DNA of 64,000 bases from assembly GCF_949987535.1 (NCBI RefSeq), contig NC_080075.1, positions 5,998,606-6,062,605 on the forward strand. Direction: 5' to 3'. The notes below the pieces were generated by a model. It did no database searches. It was not told where the DNA came from and saw only the letters and a list, made by a program, of their open reading frames with translations. The DNA is from Balaenoptera acutorostrata (taxonomy: Eukaryota > Chordata > Mammalia > Artiodactyla > Balaenopteridae). This document shows positions 22,540 through 34,159 of the stretch, in pieces (position 1 is the stretch's first letter; each line of letters starts with the position of its first letter). A program made the position numbers and the translations under genes.

Positions 22540-23125
22540 CAGAAGAACCACCGTGCAGAGCCTGGTCCAGCCCCAGGTGCTGGCCCTCAGAATCCTGAGC
22601 ACATAGAATGACGGTTGCTTTAAGCCACTAAGTTTCAGGGGCGGCCTGTTACCCAGTAAAGGCGACTGAAAGAGGCATTTTTCACCACCTGAGATATTTA
22701 TTTTCTGTCTTCTTAAACTCCATGAAAGCATGGACTGTGTCTTTTTTGCCAATTCTGTATCTCCATGCTCTAGAACAGAGTCTGCAGTGACATGGGGGTT
22801 GGATATGCTACATAACTGAATAGAAGACCACATGTACTTCTTAGATTTAAAAAATGAAATTCCTAAGTTATTAGTTAATAAACCATTAGTACGTACGAGC
22901 ACAAAGTTATTTCCTTCTAAGAGGAAATGTGGACACACAAAGAGGCACCAGGGAGGCACCCACACGAAGAAAGACCATGCGAGGGCAGAGCCAGACAGCA
23001 GAAACCAAACCTACCAACACCATGATCTTGGACTTCTAGCCTCTAGAACCATGAGAAAACAAATGTCTGTTGTTTAAGCCACCAAGTCCATGGCATTTTC
23101 ATATGGGACCCCAAGCAAACGAGTA
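22540..23125 (+). mobile_element. MaLR-type LTR pieces flanking an L2 3' end
   Basis: Near 22,600-22,680 the sequence GGTTGCTTTAAGCCACTAAG marks the 3' part of an ERVL-MaLR (MLT1-type) LTR. An L2 3' end in sense follows at about 22,695-22,797 (TAAACTCCATGAAAGCATGG). A second MLT1-like 3' half occupies 22,925-23,125 (GACTTCTAGCCTCTAGAACC, TGTTGTTTAAGCCACCAAGT). The minus-strand 192-codon frame at 22,387-22,965 lies over these and is not a gene. No retroviral coding sequence is present. Confidence 0.8.
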
Positions 23126-23490
23126 CAGGTATGGAGTTCACTTACATTTCTTCTTATGGTTCTCGTGGCCCCGTATTTCTATCACATTCTCTGAAAAATG
23201 ACAAAATTACTGAGGAATTCCTATAGAAGAAATGTTGGATGGCAAGTAATTTTTCAAACTGATTTTTAACTAGGAGGAGGGGTTCTGGTCCCATCTATGT
23301 GACTGACGAGGCCTCTGATTTGGGGAGGGGTCTGGAGTCTCTTAGGACAAATCTTAGATCCATTCTTTTACCAAAGTTTGAAATAGATAATCTTCAAGCC
23401 TCCTTAGAGCCCTAACATTCAACAAGTACGTGTGGAAATAATTGTCAGAATGGTCAAATGAACTCCACAAATGATTTTTAAAGGAGTTTT

Positions 23491-23832
23491 GAGACTTCCC
23501 TGGTGGCGCAGTGGTTAATAATCCGCCTGCCAGTTCAGGGGACACGGGTTTGAGCCCTGGTCCGGGACGACCCCACATGCCATGGAGCAGCTAAGCCCAT
23601 GCGCCACAACTACGGAGCCTGCACTCTACAGCCCACGAGCCACAACTACTGAGCCCGCGTGCCACAACTACTGAAGCCCACACGCCTAGAGCCCGTGCTC
23701 CGCAACAAGAGAAGCCAATGCAATGAGAAGCCCGTGCACCGCAACGAAGAGTAGCCCCCACTCGCTGCAACTAGAGGAAGCCCGCGTGCAGCAATGAAGA
23801 CCCAATGCAGCCAAAAATTAATTAATTAATTT
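23491..23832 (+). mobile_element. CHR long-form SINE
   Basis: Full-length long CHR with an ATTAATTAATTAATT tail. A 16-base target duplication (TTTTTAAAGGAGTTTT) lies at 23,475-23,490 and 23,833-23,848. It belongs to the older-looking subgroup with AGAAGCC and GAGAAGCCCG in the body. Confidence 0.97.
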
Positions 23833-23848
23833 TTTTTAAAGGAGTTTT

Positions 23849-25200
23849 AATTCCCATTCTTATTCAGGGTTGGCTGATATCAGTGATGAACTTCACAGGA
23901 AGCATAGTTTTCCCACAGTTTGCTGATGAAAGCAGAGTTCGTACAATTAGTTACAGAAGACAGTTGTGGAATATATTTCTTATAGTCTTTTGCAGGGAGA
24001 GGGGCTTTCTTGAGAGGGTTCTTTCTTCAAAGAACCTCATTTGAAACATACGATAATTATGCCCCTTAAGTATAAACACGTTGCAGAGAGATGGCCTAAC
24101 TTTCTCAGAGTTAAAGTTTGTTTCTCAACAGTTTCTTCACAAGTAGAGGAAATGTATTTTAGCAAAAGCTTCCTTCCCTGTAATTTAGTCTGAGCAGGTT
24201 ACTCAGGTGAAACCTATGTTCTGGGTAGTTCCTCTTCTGCTAATATTTAGAAACAAGCAGTTTTAAAAGTTAAATAAAAACTATGTTTTGAGAGTATACA
24301 AATAATAAGTGTTGAACTAAATCTGACAAGACCATTATTTAACGTTCACGTAGTGCCATCAGATTTGCAACGTGCCTTGAAGTCACTGTGGTTTCTAAGA
24401 GCATCACCCTGGGATGGACTTGAGATTTATCTGCATCGTATGAGTGAGGCTCCTAAAGATATTCAACAACCTGCTCTGTCCCAAGGCCAGCTGAGTTTCA
24501 ATGTAATTGCAATGAAAATCTCCTTGGCTATTTGTCACTTCTGGTGAAAGAGGTAGGAACTTTTTCATTTATCATTGTCAAACTGAAATATTGGGCTCAC
24601 AATGCACGTCTTTCCTCCTAGATGAAATATTTTAAGCATACCAAAGACTTTGGTTTAACAGAAATTTTTGATTAATCAACACTTGAGGTTCAAGGCAAGC
24701 TATTTTTTAGTGGTTCGGAGCCAGGGTCTTTGATCTTCATTAAGAAACATATTTCTTTATACTTCTCTGATAATGATGGTATGTTATCTAGGTATGTAAT
24801 TTGTACGTATTCTGGAATAGACTTTTTACAGTGAAAATTCCATACGAAATGATAAAATAATCTAGGTAGAGTTGCTTCATATCTAGATAGCTTGACTCGG
24901 TTCCATCTCCTTACGTGGTTTACAAATTATTCCTTAATGCATTTGCAAGAGGAAGAGGAATCGAGACTTTCTAGATTTGTTCTCTCACAAACACAGCAGG
25001 GTGGCAGTCGGGGTTGGGGGTCTACCATCTGTGTGATATGGACATGTGTATGAAGACATTAGTCTGCAAAACAGTAAATCTTTCATCATGAGAGGAGTAA
25101 GTCCCAATTCACAAAGCTTGTGTCAAGTGCCAAAAAAGTGTCTTGAAAGTATGTGCCAGGGTCAGTCATTAGTAAAAAGATTAGCAAAATCAGCAGGTCC
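23849..25200. other. AT-rich intronic sequence, no named element
   Basis: About 1.35 kb without a repeat I recognise. Reading frames are short. It could include conserved noncoding sequence; that cannot be judged here. Confidence 0.4.
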
Positions 25201-25204
25201 TTTT

Positions 25205-27032
25205 GAAGAACAAATTTGGAGAACTCACTCTTCCCAATTTCCAAACTTCCCGCAAATCTATAGTAATCAAGACAGTGTATGGGCTTCCCTGGTGGCACAG
25301 TTGTTAAGAATCTGCCTGCCAATGCAGGGGACACGGGTTCAAGCCCTGGTCCGGAAAGATCGCACATGCCGCGGAGCAACTAAGCCCATGCACCATAACT
25401 ACTGAGTCCGCATGCCACAACTACTGAAGCCCACGTGCCTAGAGCCCATGCTCCGCAACAAGAGAAGCCACCGCGATGAGAAGCCCGTGCACCACCACAA
25501 AGAGTAGCCCCCACTCGCCGCAACTAGAGAAAGCCCACGCGCAGCAATGAAGACCCAACACAGCCAAAAATAAATATAAATAAAATAAATTTTAAAATAT
25601 GTTAAGAAAAAAGACAGTGTGGTACTAGCATAGGATAAATACTGAGATCAGTGGAATAGAATTTAGAGTCCAGAAATTTAAGAAAGAAAAAGAAAAAAAA
25701 AAAGAGTTCAGAAACGCTCACATTTAAGGTCAATTGGTTTCTGGCAAGTGTACCAAAACAACTAAGTGGGAACGGAATGGTCCTCTCAACAAACAGTGCT
25801 GGGCCACTGAATATCCACATGCAAATGAATGGAGCTGCACCCCTACTTCACATTTTACACAAAAATTAACTCAAAATGGATCAAAGAGCTAAACATAAGA
25901 CCTAAAACTTTAAAATTTAAAAGAAAAACAAAGGAGTAAATCTTCATAACCTTGGCTTAGGCAGTAGTTTCTTAGATATGACACCAAAAGCACAAGCAAC
26001 AAAAGAAATAAACTGAACTTTATCAAAATTTAAAACTTCTGTGCTCTAAGTACACCATCAAGAAAGTGAAAAGTCAACTCAAAAGAATGGGAGAAAATTT
26101 TTGCAAGTCATACATCTGGCAGAAGACTTGTATCTAGAATACATAAAGAACTTTTACAACTCAAAAAGTTTAAAAAACAAATAACACAATTAAAAATGTG
26201 CAAAGGATCTGAATACCATTTCTCCAAAGATATTCAAATGACCAGCAAGCATATGAAAAGATGCTCAACATCATTAGTCATCAGAGAAAAGCAATCAAAA
26301 CCACTAAAATGAGATACAACTAGGTTGGCTGTAATTTTAAAAAGACAGGTAATTACAAGTATTGGCAAGGAGGTGGAGAAACCAAATCCTTCATATACTG
26401 CTGGTGGGAATGTAAAATGGTCCAGCTGCTTTGGAAAACAGTTTAGCAGTTCCTCCAAAGGAACTGAGTTCCTTTGCCATTACCACATGATAGTAGAAGT
26501 AATTCTACTCCTAGATATACATCCAAGAGAAATGAAAATACAGTCTATACAAAAACTTGTATGCAAATGTTCATAGCAGCATCATTCCTACTAGTCCAAA
26601 AGTAGAAACAATCCACCTGCCCATCAACTGAATAACAGGTAAAATCAGTATATCCATTCAATGGAATACTATTCTGCAACAAAAAGAAATGAAGCACCAA
26701 TACATACTACAACATGGATGAACCTAGAACACATGCTAAGCGTTCACAGAACACAAACTGTTTGATTCCATTTACATGAAAGGTCCAGAATTGGTAAATC
26801 TATAGAGATAGAAAGTAGATTAGTAGTAGCCTAGGGCTGAGGTGGGGGAAGGGAGAAAGGTAGCGATAGGAGGACTGGGATATGCAGTTTCTTCTCTGGA
26901 GCAACAAACATGTCCTAAAATGTGGCTATGACTGCGTAACTCTGGGAATATACTAAAAGCCATTGAATTCGACACCTTAAATAGGTGAATAGTGTGGTGT
27001 CTGAATTATGTCTCAATAAATCTTTTTTTTTT
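25205..27032 (+). pseudogene. Old L1: ORF2 C-terminal part and 3' UTR, split by a SINE
   Basis: Nucleotide landmarks of the L1 ORF2 3' half appear in order: CTATAGTAATCAAGACAGTG, GGATATGACACCAAAAGCAC-like sequence, AAATCAAAACCACTAAAATG-like sequence, and CTGCTGGTGGGAATGTAAAA. A 3' UTR ending TGTCTCAATAAATC and an A/T-run follow. The reading frame is broken many times, so this is a dead LINE fossil, 5'-truncated. A CHR SINE interrupts it at 25,279-25,610. Confidence 0.93.
25279..25610 (+). mobile_element. CHR long-form SINE inside the old L1
   Basis: Full-length long CHR element. The target duplication AAGACAGTGT lies at 25,269-25,278 and 25,611-25,620, and the L1 sequence continues directly after it (GGTACTAGCATAGG). 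This shows the SINE is younger than the L1. Confidence 0.96.
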
Positions 27033-27059
27033 TAAGTGGCGTTTTTGAAATCCAAGGTT

Positions 27060-29590
27060 GTTCTCCTCTTACTCACTACTATTCCCATCAAAGAAGTGGG
27101 GCGGGGTTGTTTTCAGTCTGTCATGTTGCTGATGCCTCCTAATGAATGAATGGTGAATAAAGAGACAGAGTGGACATACCACTGAACATCTACTTCTGGC
27201 CAAGATGCTCTCAACGGGGACTGGATATACCTTTGCACTTGAAACAACCAAAACAAACCCATACAAAATTTACGAAACAAAGGTTTTCAAGAAACTAGAC
27301 ATCAAGCAATGAAGAACAGTGATCCCTGAGGTAAGAAACAAATGAGGTGAGGCATACAACTGCCTGAACTTACTCCCTTTACAAAGTTTTTGGGCACGGC
27401 ACAGGGAGAGGAAACCCAAGCAGAGCTCAGCAGACTCCCTTAGTTGAGGAGCAGGAGCTAAGAGTCCAGGTAAACCTAGGCAGCTAGAGTTCCAGTGAGA
27501 ACACCAGAAGTGAGAGCTGCACAAAGAGAAGAGCTGCCAGGCTCTGCAAAGGGTCCCCTGCATATTCATCCAAGGGATGATCAGCACATGCAAAGGAAAA
27601 CTACCAAGGCTGGGGGGAAAACACATTCAAAAGCATTAGAAGGAACAGTGCAAGTGCTCACACAGGGATGGAAACAGTGCCTGTTCCCACTAAACAAATG
27701 GAAAAACTCATACATCAGAGGGAATTGAGAACTCAGAGAGGTCTTGCCTGAGCAGTGGGATATAACTAGCATTAGACTGAGCACTGATCCACATCTCCTT
27801 AACAAAAACCATAAAAGCAAGACACAAAAGGATCAAATTATTTCCATGTAACTTAACTGCACCCCAGAACAAAGCTCAAGAATACTTATAGGAAGCACCC
27901 AACAAGATAAAATGCATGTCTCACATCCACGCAAAGATTACCAGACAGGAAAACATAACCAAGAGTGACGACGATCCATCGAAACCCACCCAGCACTGGC
28001 ATAGATACTAAAATTATAGGCAAGGACACTAAACCAGCTATTGTAACTGTATTCATATGTTCAAAAGTAGAGATCCAGAAAATATTTTTAAAACACCCAA
28101 ATCTTCTAGAGATGCAAATACAACATCAGAGATGAAAAATACATGGGATGGGATTAATGGCAGAGTCAACAATGAAAAAGAAAGATAAGTTAACACGAAC
28201 GCATAGCAAAAGAAACTAACCAAAATGAAGCACAAAAAGAAAAAAAAAAAAAAAAAAGATACATCAGTGAGACAGCTTCAAGTAGCTTAATAAACATTCA
28301 ATGGGAGTCCCCAAGACTAAGAAGGGGGAAGAGAAGTGAGGGGGGAAGAAAAAAAAGAATTGAAGAAACAGTGGCCAAAAGGCTTCCAAATTTTATGAAA
28401 CTTCTAAACGCACAGATCCAAGAAGCTCCCAAACCCCAAGCACAAGCAACGTGAAGAGAAGTACACCAGGGCACATCATAATCAAATTGCTCAAAACCAG
28501 GGATAAACGGAGACTCTTAAAAGCAGTCAGAAGAAGGAAAAAAAAAAAAACAGACATGTGAAAAGGAACAAAATAAGGACAGCAAATTTCTCAGTAGAAA
28601 CAATTCAAGTGAGACAACAGTGGAGTAACATCTCTAAGATAAGGGGAAAAAACAGCAACCTAGAATTCTATACTCAGCAAAAATATCTTTCAAAAACAAA
28701 AGCACAAAAATTTTCAGACATACGAAAACTGAAAGAATTCATCACCCAGCAGAACTGTACTACGAAAAATAACATAAGTCCTTCAGGCAGAAGGAAAATG
28801 GTACCTGATAGAAATATGGATTTACACCAGGAATGCAAAGCACCAGAAATGCTAACAACCACATAGGTACATGTATTAGGGTTTTTTCTTACTTATTTAT
28901 ATCTTTTTAAAAGATAGCTGACTGAGCAAAAATAGCACCAATATATTTTGAGATTTATAACATATATAAAAGTAAAATATATAACAAAATACTATAAGGC
29001 CAGGTAGGGAGAAACAGAAGTGATACTACTGCAATGTTCTTATATTACATGTGAAGTATTTACCATTTGAAGGTAAACTGTGATAGGTTACAAGTGTGTA
29101 CTATAAACCCTAAAGTAATGTATGAAACAATAAAGTGGAAGTTACAGCTAATAAGCCAGAAAATGGAATCACAAAAAAACACTCAAGGGCTTCCCTGGTG
29201 GTGCAGTGGTTGAGAATCTGCCTGCCAATGCAGGGGGCACGGGTTCGAGCCCTGGTCTGGGAGGATCCCACATGCCGCGGAGCAACTGGGCCCATGAGCC
29301 ACAATTACTGAGCCTGCGCGTCTGGAGCCTGTGCTCCGCAACAAGAGAGGCCGCGACAGTGAGAGGCCCGTGCACTGCGAGGAAGAGTGGCCCCCGCTTG
29401 CCGCAACTAGAGAAAGCCCTCGCACAGAAACGGAGACCCAACGCAGCCATAAATAATAAATAAAATAAAAAATAAAAACACTCAATTATTTAATTCAAAA
29501 GAAAGAAAAAAGGGAAAAAGACAAACTACCAAAGAGACAAAGTCCTCAGTAGAAAGAGCCAGAAAGAAATGAAAGAAGAAAGGTCAAGGA
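27060..29590 (+). pseudogene. L1/HAL1-like element with ORF1 remnant, split by a SINE
   Basis: The frame at 28,558-28,866 reads like a decayed L1-type ORF1 C-terminal domain (NFSVETIQVRQQWSN, KFSDIRKLKEFI). It is followed by CTTCAGGCAGAAGGAAAATG and a 3' part with TATAAACCCTAAAGTAATG. This layout, ORF1-like without a long ORF2, suggests HAL1 or an old L1M element. The left limit is uncertain; 27,060-28,250 is included because it leads without a break into the ORF1-like part. All frames are broken. Confidence 0.72.
29187..29473 (+). mobile_element. CHR long-form SINE (GTCTGGAGCC subgroup)
   Basis: Full-length CHR with body differences CGTCTGGAGCCTGTGCTCCG and AGTGAGAGGCCCGTGC, shared with the copies at 46,341 and 61,929. 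The target duplication AAAAACACTCAA lies at 29,175-29,186 and 29,474-29,485. It splits the HAL1/L1 block. Confidence 0.96.
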
Positions 29591-29599
29591 AAAAAATCA

Positions 29600-31265
29600 A
29601 CATCCTATGTAAAATTTAGCATTTTAAATCACTTTTTTCATATAATAAGTAAAAAAGAGAATATATATTTTCAGCTAATTGAGTAGCAAACTGATGAAAT
29701 GTCTGATTCAACCTTGGGGTTGATGACTGACAGAGGCCTTGTTTAAACAAAATAAAACAAAATTTTTTTCACATTTTGATGGCTGGCATTAGCAATTAAA
29801 AAGGTCTTTTTCCAGTGTGATTAGAGAAAGGTTAGAAATATTTCACTCGATATTAAATTTTTTTCAAAAAAGCCCACAAGACCATTTTACTCAGTAAGCT
29901 CGGGAAAAGAAAATCATCTTTTATCTGTAGTATCAAAAAGCAAATACACAGCACCTAAAAAAAAAAAAGCAAAACCTCATCTTTGAAATCATTTCCTTGT
30001 ATAACCTGAACTCCAGAAACTTATTAAAAGCTATCTGAGTATCCTAAGGCTGTCTGTACACCAGCGTTCCCATTTCACAGAGGCCGCCTGCAGCCCTAAG
30101 GTCGGGGGTCCGGCGGCTAACCATCCCGCCACGTGTCCCCCCCTCTCTGGGCCATCCATCGCCAAGTATGAGCACCACGTGTTGCTCACAGGACGCCCTG
30201 AGGTTTGATGGGAGCGCCCTCCCCACCCTACTCTCTATGGGGATGCTGAGGGTGCTCGACCAAGAGCTGCTAACTCCCAACTCAGGACAGACCGGACGCC
30301 ACACCAGCAGCAGACAAAGGATGCAAGGCCTGCCAAGAGACAGACGCTCCAGGCAGCTGAAAGGGGCAGGCAATTACCATAATCAGTGGAACACACCTCT
30401 CCTATCTCTACTCAGAGTTCTATTAACCAAGACGATGAGTCATCAGCTGCACGCTCCTCACCCATCTCGGCCTCAGCCAGAGACTCTGAACTTAAACCAT
30501 AAAGCTTCACTGTGTACCACGTGTCTCCTGTACCAGGTCCAGCTTAGCTATCCACTCCCACGGGCCCCGCTCTTCCCCACCTGCAACATCCTCCTCCTCA
30601 AACTACGTGCTGCACAAGGCACGCGCTGGCCGCTCTTCTTGCCCACTGCCACCAGCAAGGAGCCTCGAGGGGGGCCCGGCACACACCGCGTCCGCAGTGA
30701 GCTCCGGAGTAACAGAGTGCCGCCTAGCAGAGCAGGCTCAGCTCTCTCACAAACAGCGACACACAAACCGGATACGAAGCCCCCAAGTCACTAAAGAGTA
30801 AAGAGCTGAACATTCCCAAGGCTTTTCTGGCAACTAAGGGAAGGAGCAACAAGAACGGATGGGGAGCACATAGACACGCGGAGAGGCCAAGTTCAAACAG
30901 GAGAGGCCCTAGAACTGCAGGCAGGCCCCCGCAGGTGAGTGAACACGCTCAGTGAACCCCGCGCCCCTGAGCCATCCGCAGCCCCAGGCCATCCTCACTG
31001 CCTGACTTGGGATCCCAATAACTCCCATGTCCCTTGGATGCACAACCCCGACTTGGGTAATAGTCTTTGACTTGAGATCTCCAAACTGAATAGTCAGCAA
31101 AACTACACCGCAACTACATAGAGGGTCCCAGAGTTACTGATGGGGCAACGGTTCTGGCTGTCAACAGTATTCAGTTAGTATCATAAACAGGTAAGACTAT
31201 AGCTCTAAGTATAAGAATTTTCCAAAAGTATACTAATATTAAATTTAGATTTGATCTGAATGCAT
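29600..31265. other. Intronic sequence, no named element
   Basis: AT-rich to about 30,050, then GC-richer. A perfect AP-1 core (TGAGTCA) beside CAGCTG occurs at about 30,435-30,450. The 208-codon frame at 30,168-30,794 shows no domain and is unlikely to be real. Confidence 0.4.
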
Positions 31266-31269
31266 TGAA

Positions 31270-31400
31270 GCCCCCAATAAAAGATATGATGAATGGGGAG
31301 ATTGGGATTGACATGTATACACTAACATGTATAAAATGGATAACTAATAAGAACCTGCTGTATACAAAAATAAATAAAATAAAATTCAAAAAAAAAAAGT
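31270..31400 (+). mobile_element. Young L1 3' end, heavily truncated
   Basis: GAGATTGGGATTGACATGTA, GGATAACTAATAAGAACCTG and an A-rich AAATAAAATAAAATTC tail match an L1 3' end type with a shortened UTR. Confidence 0.8.
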
Positions 31401-31985
31401 TCTTTAGAATGCAAGATGAAAAAAATACTGTAAAAGGTACACCTGAAGAAAATCAAATAAGCAACTGTATTCCCCCATGTAACGCAACAAATCATTTATT
31501 TAACTTGGTATACGTCCTTCTGACCAAAGATAATAGATTTTGTTATGTTTTTTCAAATCCTGGTGAGTCAATAGCTTCTGTCTGAGATAAAGGAAAACTC
31601 CAGTCTTTAGTATCACATGGCAAAGGGCTGGCTATTGACAATGGAATCCCCCAATAAAATGTGAGAAGGAAAAACCGGTTTGGTCTAGTTCCTGATACCA
31701 ATGACCTCACTGATAGTGAACAGTTTGTCTTTACGGCCATAAGAAACTGTTTTCATGTTTAAAGAAATGACCTAAATGCAGTGATGACTAATACTGAGAG
31801 TGGGGAAGGTAAAGGTTTCAGGGAAGCAGAGACAGGCGGCCGGGTCATCAGAACCAGGAGGTGTTGAGTTATACTGACGAGAAAGGGGTAGACCCAAGCA
31901 GACAAATGTCCCCTCTCTTCTCCTTGTATGTAAGGCTCCCAGGTGCAGCTCCTCTGAAAGCATCTGAGATGCCAGGCCCAAACAC
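31401..31985. other. Intronic sequence, no named element
   Basis: No repeat or exon is recognised. GATA and TGACC-like cores occur, but no argument can be built on them. Confidence 0.4.
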
Positions 31986-31989
31986 CTGC

Positions 31990-32458
31990 TGCAGGCACTC
32001 CTCCCAACAGCCAAAACCTAGAAATAACTGTGACGTCTATCAGCTGGCGAACTGGTGGACAAAACACAGCCCGCCCATACCCTGGACACCATCCAGACAT
32101 GAAAAGGAACAAACGACCACGCTCAGCGGCATGAACGGACCTCAGAGGCATTATGCAAAGTGAAAGGAATCATACACCAGCGACCACACGTGGCATGATT
32201 TTATTTATATGCAATGTTCAAAAAAGGCAAATTTACAGAGACAGAAAATAGCCGGGTGGTTGTCTGAAGCTCTGGGATGGAACAGGGGTTCACTGCGAGA
32301 GGGTAGGAGGGATCTTGCTGGGGCGATGGAAGTGCTGAACGCTGATCTGTGGGGACAGTTGTGCCACTCAGCACATCTACTAAAAACCCCTGAAATGCAG
32401 GCTTGAGGCGGGTGAATCCCATGATATATAAAATACACCTCAATAAAGCTGTTTAAAA
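31990..32458 (+). mobile_element. Old L1 3' end (ORF2 terminus and 3' UTR)
   Basis: Landmarks in order: CCAAAACCTAGAAATAACTG, CATGAAAAGGAACAAACGAC, TTATTTATATGCAATGTTCA and ATACACCTCAATAAAGCTGT. This is a clear 5'-truncated old L1 in sense. Confidence 0.92.
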
Positions 32459-32879
32459 GAACAAACCTGCCGAACAAACTTCCGTGTCTCCTGGAGGCTG
32501 GTGTGGAGCGGCGGCGAGCCTGGGGACGCCCACCCGGCACGCCCGCACGGCCCCCGCCCCTGGGTTGCGTCTCCCACTTTAAGTATCAGCACTAAGGCAC
32601 TGTTCCACTCCTGTTTTCGTTTCTGTTGCTGGCATTGCTGTTTTCGTGGTTACTGCTCCAGATGAAAAGTAGCCCACACCTGAGCAAAACCACAGGTGTG
32701 AAATCAAAGACGCAACCTCTAGTTGACTCCTGGTCCGGGGCACTGATCACATGAGTCACAGGGGTTCATTCCCATAAAAATGAGTATAAGGTAAACAGAA
32801 GCATAAAGAGATCAAGGGGAAGAGACGACGGCACAGATTGTTACTATCAGGTTTTGACCGCTGAAATATGGATGGAGCA
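32459..32879. other. Intronic sequence, no named element
   Basis: Nothing recognised apart from the left target-site copy of the next SINE (32,868-32,879). Confidence 0.5.
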
Positions 32880-32880
32880 G

Positions 32881-33003
32881 GGACTTCCCTGGCGGTCCAG
32901 CAGTTAAGACTCCACGCTTCCACTGCAGGGGGCACGGGTTTGACCCTGGTCGGGGAATTAAGATCCTGCAGGCGGCAAGGTGCGGCCAAAAGAAAATAAA
33001 TAA
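32881..33003 (+). mobile_element. CHR short-form SINE
   Basis: Short CHR element with GGACTTCCCTGGCGGTCCAG head and A-rich tail. Its left target copy ATGGATGGAGCA (32,868-32,879) has its partner at 33,263-33,274, beyond the next SINE. So the second SINE entered its 3' flank or tail later. Confidence 0.92.
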
Positions 33004-33046
33004 TAAAATGAAATGCCAGGAAAAAAACTACTTTAAAAAAAATGGA

Positions 33047-33260
33047 GGGACTTCCCTGGTGGCGCAGCGGTTAAGACTCCGCGCTCCCAATGCAGGGGCC
33101 CCGGGTTCGATCCCTGGTAAGGAAACTAGATCCCACACGCGTGCCGCAACTAAGAGTTTGCATGCCCTAACTAAGGAGCCCATGTGCCTCAACTAAGGAG
33201 CCGACCTGCCGCAACTAAGACACGGTGTAACCAAATAAATAAATAAATAAATAATTTTTT
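33047..33260 (+). mobile_element. CHR SINE, intermediate-length variant, nested
   Basis: GGACTTCCCTGGTGGCGCAG head, B box GGTTCGATCC, and a shortened body with repeated CAACTAAG units, ending in an AAATAAATAAATA tail. It lies between the preceding SINE and that SINE's right target-site copy. Confidence 0.9.
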
Positions 33261-33274
33261 AAATGGATGGAGCA

Positions 33275-33900
33275 AAGAGAAAAAAGTTATAATCTAAGTG
33301 CCCACTGAGGGGACACCAAAAGTGAGGCAATTTGCACAGAACCCTGAGGAGATCCTCATTTGGAAGCAACTGATACCAAACAAAGTATGAGGTTAAAATC
33401 AGGAGAGGGGACACTTAGTGGCACAGTGCCCCAGGCCCCCTTTCTCTACCTCACAGTCTGGCGGCCGCCCCACGTCACTCCACACCACTAGGAGACCAGA
33501 GGTTCAGGCCCTGAAGAAGCTGAAGGAGAAATGCTCCAGATGTGATGACAGAGGAGGGAAAGCGGCAGGCCACAGGGCTGCAAAGCTAAGATATCAGACG
33601 GTACATCTCCAGCCTCCTTCCTCCACCTGAGCCCCACAGGCCAATAAACACATGCACGGCCCCTAAGCAGGAAAAGCTTCTGGGAGTTCTTCTTAGAGAA
33701 ACCCCAAAGAAAAGCCCTTCAGATGTTCAGCAGTGGGGTTCCCCATCCACGAGAATATACTGGGCCCACCTGCACCCCCTAAACTGAATTATCAGCAGTC
33801 AGCAGCCTCCAAGTAACTGCTGGTGTCTCAGTCAAATATGAGCAGAGTCACCCACCTCCAAGGATTTAAGGACAATCTTCAGCGTTAAAGACAAAGACCC
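33275..33900. other. Intronic sequence, possible old LINE 5' traces
   Basis: 33,690-33,890 resembles sequence found upstream of HAL1/L1 ORF1 regions, but the match is weak. No exon is recognised. Confidence 0.35.
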
Positions 33901-33901
33901 C

Positions 33902-34029
33902 GGACTTCCCTGGCGGTCCAGTGGTTAGGACTCGAGGCTTTCACTGCCGAGGGCCCAGGTTCGATCCCTGGTTGGGGAACTAAGATCCCGCATGCCACAT
34001 GGCATGGCCAAATAATAAATAAATAACCC
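33902..34029 (+). mobile_element. CHR short-form SINE
   Basis: GGACTTCCCTGGCGGTCCAG head, GGTTCGATCC B box, GCCACATGGCATGGCCAAAT end and A-rich tail. I could not define the target duplication. Confidence 0.93.
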
Positions 34030-34159
34030 AAATAAACAAATAGGAAAACTGAAACCTGGAGGAAATGGGGGGGGGGGCGGAATACCGGAGCACAAGAATA
34101 CCAACCAAAAGAAAATACCTGTATCTACACTCAGTATCCTCAGAGAGATGAGATAAATT

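Noticed and set aside
22387..22965. 192-codon minus-strand ORF
   Set aside because: It lies over MaLR LTR and L2 fragments and has no recognisable protein domain.
25205..29590. Intact, potentially active L1
   Set aside because: The ORF2 part is 5'-truncated and broken by many stops and a SINE. The ORF1-like part is also frameshifted and belongs to a different element.
30168..30794. 208-codon plus-strand ORF
   Set aside because: No domain or recognisable similarity and no splice or promoter context. Likely chance in GC-rich intron DNA.
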